10,891 nt of DNA, taken from Candidatus Omnitrophota bacterium. Its GTDB lineage: Bacteria; Omnitrophota; Gorgyraeia; Zapsychrales; Zapsychraceae. A model generated the notes under the pieces. That model saw nothing but the letters and a program-made list of their open reading frames with translations, had not been told where the DNA came from and ran no database searches. Positions within the stretch are counted from its first letter, which is position 1. Every line of letters starts with the position of its first letter. Shown here piece after piece: positions 7,817 through 10,891 of the stretch. The position numbers and the translations under genes were made by a program. The DNA is taken from contig JAGQKQ010000046.1 in the NCBI GenBank assembly GCA_020430005.1, forward strand, positions 1 through 10,891, in the 5' to 3' direction.

Positions 7817-8428
7817 GTGATTACTAAAGAAGATCTTGTTTCTTTCGAGGAAGATATCAAGGAGAATTTTGCGCAAGGTAAAATTAAGGCGCCTGTCCAT
7901 TTAAGGGCGGGGCGGGAAGACGCATTAATCGATATCTTTCACAAACACAATATTTCCGATGACGATTATGTATACGGTTATTGGGACTCCCATGAGCTGG
8001 CTCTGCTTAAGGGTGTGCCGCGGGAAGAAGTGAAACAGGCTATCATGGATGGCAAGAGCATTTCCCTCTGTTTTCCTCAATATAAAATTTTATGTTCCGG
8101 GATTGTGGGTAGTCTGATGGGGACCGCTGTCGGAACGGCCTGGTCTTTAAAAAATCAGAAAAAGCCGGGGCGTGTTTTTATTTTTTGTGGAGACATGTCC
8201 AGCGAAACGGGAATCTTTCATGAGGCTGTCAAATATGCGTATAACTACGATCTTCCGGTGACGTTTATTGTGTGTGATAATGGTTTAAGTGTTATGACAG
8301 ATACCAGAGAGGTCTGGGGCGATACCGAACCGTGGTTTAAAGGAACAAAATACGAATCAAAGATTATCTATTTTAAATATAAAAATACCTTTCCCCATTC
8401 GGGAATCGGATGGAAGATAAAGTTTTAG
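7817..8428 (+). CDS. thiamine-diphosphate-dependent enzyme, E1-alpha-like (PP domain) subunit
   Basis: This 203-residue protein covers the pyrophosphate-binding half of a transketolase / 2-oxoacid dehydrogenase E1-type enzyme. The ThDP motif starts at GDMSSETGIFHEA (Gly125-Asp126, Glu136) and ends at Asn155 in VCDN, the normal GD...N spacing. An E1-alpha-like WDSHELALLKG stretch lies at 56-66 and a glycine-rich GIVGSLMGTAVGTAWS helix at 95-110. It is much shorter than classical E1-alpha (about 320-360 residues), but the end (TFPHSGIGWKIKF) looks like a natural terminus. The start is GTG with GGAG at 7806-7809, 7 nt upstream, and it begins 4 nt after the SGNH gene stops. It needs the next gene's product for a complete active site. 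Its position among nucleotide-sugar genes suggests a sugar ketol or acyl transfer rather than central metabolism; that is inference. Confidence 0.8.
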   Translation: MITKEDLVSFEEDIKENFAQGKIKAPVHLRAGREDALIDIFHKHNISDDDYVYGYWDSHELALLKGVPREEVKQAIMDGKSISLCFPQYKILCSGIVGSLMGTAVGTAWSLKNQKKPGRVFIFCGDMSSETGIFHEAVKYAYNYDLPVTFIVCDNGLSVMTDTREVWGDTEPWFKGTKYESKIIYFKYKNTFPHSGIGWKIKF

Positions 8429-8504
8429 TTACTCGTTGTTCGGGACTCGTCGCTAGTGAATACTATCGACTTTTACGAGCAACGGGCGACCAGCAATGAG
8501 CGAC
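8428..8504. repeat. imperfect inverted repeat built of ~14-bp units, between the two ThDP subunit genes
   Basis: The arms 8428-8457 and 8475-8504 (30 nt each) are imperfect inverted copies. I count 19 Watson-Crick and 4 G:U pairs out of 30, around a 17-nt loop. Each arm is itself two tandem 14-mers: 8477-8490 and 8491-8504 agree at 11 of 14 positions, and 8428-8441 and 8442-8455 at 9 of 14. The element starts on the last base of the upstream stop codon and ends 5 nt before the next ATG. It resembles a dispersed palindromic or minisatellite spacer element rather than coding DNA. Confidence 0.65.
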
Positions 8505-8509
8505 CAAAT

Positions 8510-9046
8510 ATGAAATACTTTGATGAAATAAAACGTACAATGGAGTGGTTGGCCCAACAGCCGAAAACGATGTTTCTCGGTCAGACGGTGGCTGGCCCTG
8601 GAACCTTTATGTTTTCCACACTGAAAGATATTCCGGCGGAAAAAACATTGGAAATGCCGATTAATGAAAGTTTTCAAATGCAGTTCACGCTTGGCATGGC
8701 CTTGGCTGGTTATATTCCGATTTCTGTGTATCCCCGTCAGAATTTCTTATTGTTAGCCACGGCGGACATGGTGAATATGCTGGATAAAGTTCCGGCTATC
8801 AGCGATCAGAAACTGGTTCCACGTGTCATCATCCGTGTTGCCAGCGGACCGGATGCGCCTATTCATCCCGGACATCAGCATGTCGGTAACTTTGCCGAAG
8901 GCTTTCGCAAAATGTTCACCTGGATTGATGTTGTTGAAGTTAATGAACCGGAAGATATTTTTCCGGCTTACAAACATGCTTTGGAACGTGAAGATAACCG
9001 CTCAACACTTATTATTGAACACGGTAATTTTTATAACGCAAAGTGA
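8510..9046 (+). CDS. thiamine-diphosphate-dependent enzyme, E1-beta-like (Pyr domain) subunit
   Basis: These 178 residues form the pyrimidine-binding domain that partners the preceding gene's product. The EMPINESFQMQFTLGMALAGYIPISVYPRQNFL block (48-80) is the classic E1-beta pattern. Glu53 is the expected ThDP-activating glutamate. ATADMVNMLDKVPA and HPGHQHVGNFAEGFR follow, matching the cofactor-adjacent helices. The ~120-residue transketolase C-terminal domain of normal E1-beta proteins is absent, so alpha and beta together reach only about 380 residues. I chose ATG 8510. An in-frame GTG at 8456 would add 18 residues (NTIDFYEQRATSNERPN and its start) encoded entirely by the repeat, without a ribosome binding site. 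The Shine-Dalgarno for 8510 is also weak, and the inverted repeat could affect translation. The next gene starts on its stop codon. Confidence 0.78.
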   Translation: MKYFDEIKRTMEWLAQQPKTMFLGQTVAGPGTFMFSTLKDIPAEKTLEMPINESFQMQFTLGMALAGYIPISVYPRQNFLLLATADMVNMLDKVPAISDQKLVPRVIIRVASGPDAPIHPGHQHVGNFAEGFRKMFTWIDVVEVNEPEDIFPAYKHALEREDNRSTLIIEHGNFYNAK

Positions 9047-9972
9047 TGGATAAAAACGCCACAATCTTTATTGTTGGGCACGATGATGTGATTGAACGGT
9101 CTTTGCGAGGGTTTTTCCGTAATAAAGGTTTTCAGGTCTTTTCCTCGTCAGAGATGGGAATGGATACCTCTATCCAGGCTTCAGTTTATGCGTTTTTTCA
9201 GGATGAGCGGCCGGATTATATTTTTTTAGGGTCTTCGCGCAGCGGCGGAATTGCCGCCAATCTTAACCAGCCGGCAGAATTTATATATCATAATCTTGCC
9301 AGTCAAACGAATGTCATTCATGCCGCCCATAAATTTGGTTCAAAAAAATTATTATATTTTGCCAGTTCCTGTGTTTATCCCAAGGATGCCGCACAGCCGT
9401 TAAAGCCGGACTTGTTTTTAACAGGCCCGATGGAATCCACGAGTGAGGCTTATTCTATTGCTAAAGCGGCCGGCATTAAATTATGCCAGTCGTATCAAAA
9501 GCAGTATCAGTTTTCGGCTATTGTGACATTACCGGCGACGGTTTATGGTCCGGGTTGTGATACCGATTTAGCCACAGCTCATGTGATGGGAGCGCTCATT
9601 GCCAAGTTTGTTGCTGCAAAGAAGAGTGGTGCAAAAGACGTCACAGTTTGGGGAAGCGGAAAGCCTCGGCGGGAATTTCTGTATGTCGATGACTTCTTGC
9701 GCGCGGTTGAGTTGTTAATGAATGAATACAACGGCACAGATATCATCAATGTTGGTGTTGGTGAAGATATTGCCATCAAAGAATTAGCAGAATTGATTGC
9801 GGATGTGACCGAATATGAGGGAGCTGTTCGCTACGATAGTAGTAAACCGGACGGCGTGTTTCAAAAATTATTAGATAGCAGTGTGCTGAATGGAATGGGT
9901 TTTAAACCACAGGTTTCGTTAAAAGAAGGTGTTGCCAAGACAATTGAGTGGTACCGTTCGGGAAATTTTTAG
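9046..9972 (+). CDS. GDP-L-fucose-synthase-like extended SDR (NAD(P)-dependent epimerase/reductase)
   Basis: This 308-residue protein resembles GDP-L-fucose synthase (WcaG/Fcl), which epimerises C3/C5 and reduces C4 of GDP-4-keto-6-deoxymannose. Catalytic residues sit at the positions known for the E. coli enzyme: Ser107 and Cys109 in ASSCVYPK, Tyr136 and Lys140 in EAYSIAK, and His179 in TAHV. VWGSGKPRREFLYVDD is also typical. The N-terminal cofactor loop is aberrant: family GHRGMVG is GHDDVIE here (11-17), replacing two glycines with Asp14 and Glu17 and the arginine with Asp13. ATG 9046 forms a TGATG overlap with the previous stop; a GTG at 9043 would add one residue. No ribosome binding site is visible, so translation is probably coupled. 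No GDP-mannose dehydratase lies in the window, so a different keto-sugar substrate is quite possible. Confidence 0.72.
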   Translation: MDKNATIFIVGHDDVIERSLRGFFRNKGFQVFSSSEMGMDTSIQASVYAFFQDERPDYIFLGSSRSGGIAANLNQPAEFIYHNLASQTNVIHAAHKFGSKKLLYFASSCVYPKDAAQPLKPDLFLTGPMESTSEAYSIAKAAGIKLCQSYQKQYQFSAIVTLPATVYGPGCDTDLATAHVMGALIAKFVAAKKSGAKDVTVWGSGKPRREFLYVDDFLRAVELLMNEYNGTDIINVGVGEDIAIKELAELIADVTEYEGAVRYDSSKPDGVFQKLLDSSVLNGMGFKPQVSLKEGVAKTIEWYRSGNF

Positions 9973-9973
9973 A

Positions 9974-10053
9974 AAAGAAAGAAGATAGAAGAAGGGAGAG
10001 GGAAGGTGGAAGAAAATATTTCTTCATTCTTCAAGCTCCTATCTTCCGTCTTT
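9974..10053. repeat. purine-run/pyrimidine-run imperfect inverted repeat
   Basis: The spacer between the two SDR genes (9973-10070, no gene) carries an almost pure purine run on the plus strand (9971-10016, one T at 9986 and one at 10007) followed by a pyrimidine-rich run. Paired blocks are AAAGA 9974-9978 with TCTTT 10049-10053, GAAGATAG 9981-9988 with CTATCTTC 10039-10046, and GAAGAAA 10009-10015 with TTTCTTC 10019-10025 across a 3-nt loop. There is no T-tract after it, so it is not a standard terminator. Confidence 0.6.
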
Positions 10054-10062
10054 AAGAAATAC

Positions 10063-10067
10063 GAGGA
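10063..10067 (+). promoter_or_regulatory. ribosome binding site of the last SDR gene
   Basis: GAGGA lies 3 nt before the ATG at 10071. The spacing is short but no better candidate exists, and the ATG places the glycine motif correctly at residue 7. Confidence 0.5.
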
Positions 10068-10070
10068 TAT

Positions 10071-10891
10071 ATGAATATACTAATCACCGGCGGTGCCGGA
10101 TATTTAGGATCAATCATCACGCCCACTTTATTAAGAGAGGGATATGAGGTGACGGTGATTGATACGTTTATGTTTAACCAGACGTCATTGCTGGATTGTT
10201 GTCATGATAAAAAACTGACGGTTGTGCGCGGTGACGCGCGCGATAAAGACGTGGTACTTAACCATCTTAAAGATAAGGATGCGATTATTCCCTTAGCATG
10301 TTTAACCGGAGCGCCGCTTTGTGAAAAGCAGCCTAAAGAAGCCGAAGAAGTTATTATTGATGCGTTACGAATTATTCTTGAAAACCGTAACGAAAATCAG
10401 AAAATTGTCTATCCAACGACGAACAGCGGTTATGGCGTCGGAGAAAAGGGTAAGTTTTGTACGGAAGAAACGCCACTACGGCCGATTTCCTTATATGGCC
10501 GGTTGAAAGTTCAGGCGGAAGACGAAATTCTTAAAGCGGGGAACGGTATCACGCTACGACTGGCCACGGCCTTTGGTATTGCCCCACGGATGCGTCTGGA
10601 CCTTTTGGTCAATGATTTTACGTATCGCGCCGTAACGGATAAATACATTGAACTGTTTGAAGCGCATTTTATGCGTAACTATGCGCATGTGCGCGATATC
10701 GCCGCGGCCTTTGTGCATTGTTTGAAGAATTTTGAAATGATGAAGAATGAACCTTATAACGTTGGTCTATCTGAAGCGAATTTAAGTAAATGGGACTTAT
10801 GCGAGGAAATTAAAAAACAGGTTCCTGATTTTAACTTTAAAGAAATCAAAGAAGGCAAAGATCCGGATCAGCGTGACTATATCGTCAGCAA
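10071..10891 (+). CDS. NAD-dependent epimerase/dehydratase family SDR, 3' end outside the window
   Basis: The visible 273 residues belong to an extended SDR acting on a nucleotide sugar. The reading frame is open to the right edge. The dinucleotide motif GGAGYLG is at 7-13, with an acidic residue (Asp31) at the end of the second strand, suggesting NAD(H). TTNSGYG at 116-122 supplies the catalytic Ser/Thr. Tyr142 and Lys146 in LYGRLK form the YxxxK pair. LRLATAFGIAPRMRLDLLVNDF (162-183) and the YAHVRDIAAAF segment are typical of a subgroup of sugar-nucleotide epimerases/dehydratases found in glycan clusters. All canonical catalytic residues are present, unlike the abnormal cofactor loop of its upstream neighbour. 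It may carry out a 4,6-dehydration, epimerisation or reduction in the same route. The exact reaction and substrate cannot be read from this part. Confidence 0.82.
   Translation, partial: MNILITGGAGYLGSIITPTLLREGYEVTVIDTFMFNQTSLLDCCHDKKLTVVRGDARDKDVVLNHLKDKDAIIPLACLTGAPLCEKQPKEAEEVIIDALRIILENRNENQKIVYPTTNSGYGVGEKGKFCTEETPLRPISLYGRLKVQAEDEILKAGNGITLRLATAFGIAPRMRLDLLVNDFTYRAVTDKYIELFEAHFMRNYAHVRDIAAAFVHCLKNFEMMKNEPYNVGLSEANLSKWDLCEEIKKQVPDFNFKEIKEGKDPDQRDYIVS

Noticed and set aside
8428..8504. CRISPR-like array
   Set aside because: The 14-bp units are adjacent without spacers, divergent, and arranged in inverted orientation.
8456..8509. Earlier GTG start for the ThDP beta subunit
   Set aside because: The extra 18 residues come entirely from the inverted repeat, resemble nothing in the family, and no ribosome binding site precedes them.
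7817..9046. Idea that alpha and beta are one gene broken by a stop or frameshift
   Set aside because: Each contains a complete separate domain, alpha has a natural-looking end, and the classical E1 enzymes are likewise encoded as two genes.

Overview
The window is a densely packed, all plus-strand stretch of moderate GC content from a diderm (Gram-negative type) bacterium. LptD, the outer-membrane LPS assembly protein, is the clearest sign of this. The combination of a ROK glucokinase next to LptD, a UDP-sugar cassette and hairpin-type spacer repeats is what I would expect from an uncultivated lineage such as Omnitrophota (PVC superphylum). That lineage guess comes from impression only. No tRNA, rRNA, CRISPR array, transposase or phage gene is visible.

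Region A (35-3053): a ROK-family glucokinase and LptD, overlapping by 17 bp. Region B (3054-3192): a 139-bp gap with a strong sigma70-like promoter, a compound stem-loop with a T-tract, and a competing second hairpin. It probably ends the lptD unit and starts the next one.

Region C (3193-6760): a compact nucleotide-sugar cassette. Ugd oxidises UDP-glucose to UDP-glucuronate. A WbpA-like paralogue probably oxidises UDP-GlcNAc to UDP-GlcNAcA. A UDP-glucuronate decarboxylase converts the Ugd product to UDP-xylose. A membrane-anchored SGNH/GDSL-type protein follows (6769-7812).

Region D (7817-10891, open at the right edge): a split thiamine-diphosphate enzyme (separate PP-domain and Pyr-domain proteins, with no transketolase C-terminal domain), a GDP-fucose-synthase-like SDR, and another extended SDR cut off by the window end. 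The GDP-fucose-synthase-like protein keeps all its catalytic residues but has an acidic, glycine-poor cofactor loop. This block looks like a pathway for an unusual sugar, possibly carbon-branched, destined for a surface glycan. That function is inference. Two long imperfect inverted repeats (8428-8504 and 9974-10053) fill the only sizeable gaps in region D and are its most unusual non-coding features.

The overall theme is supply of activated sugars for an outer-surface polysaccharide or LPS. No glycosyltransferase or exporter lies in the window, so the assembly genes are presumably outside it.
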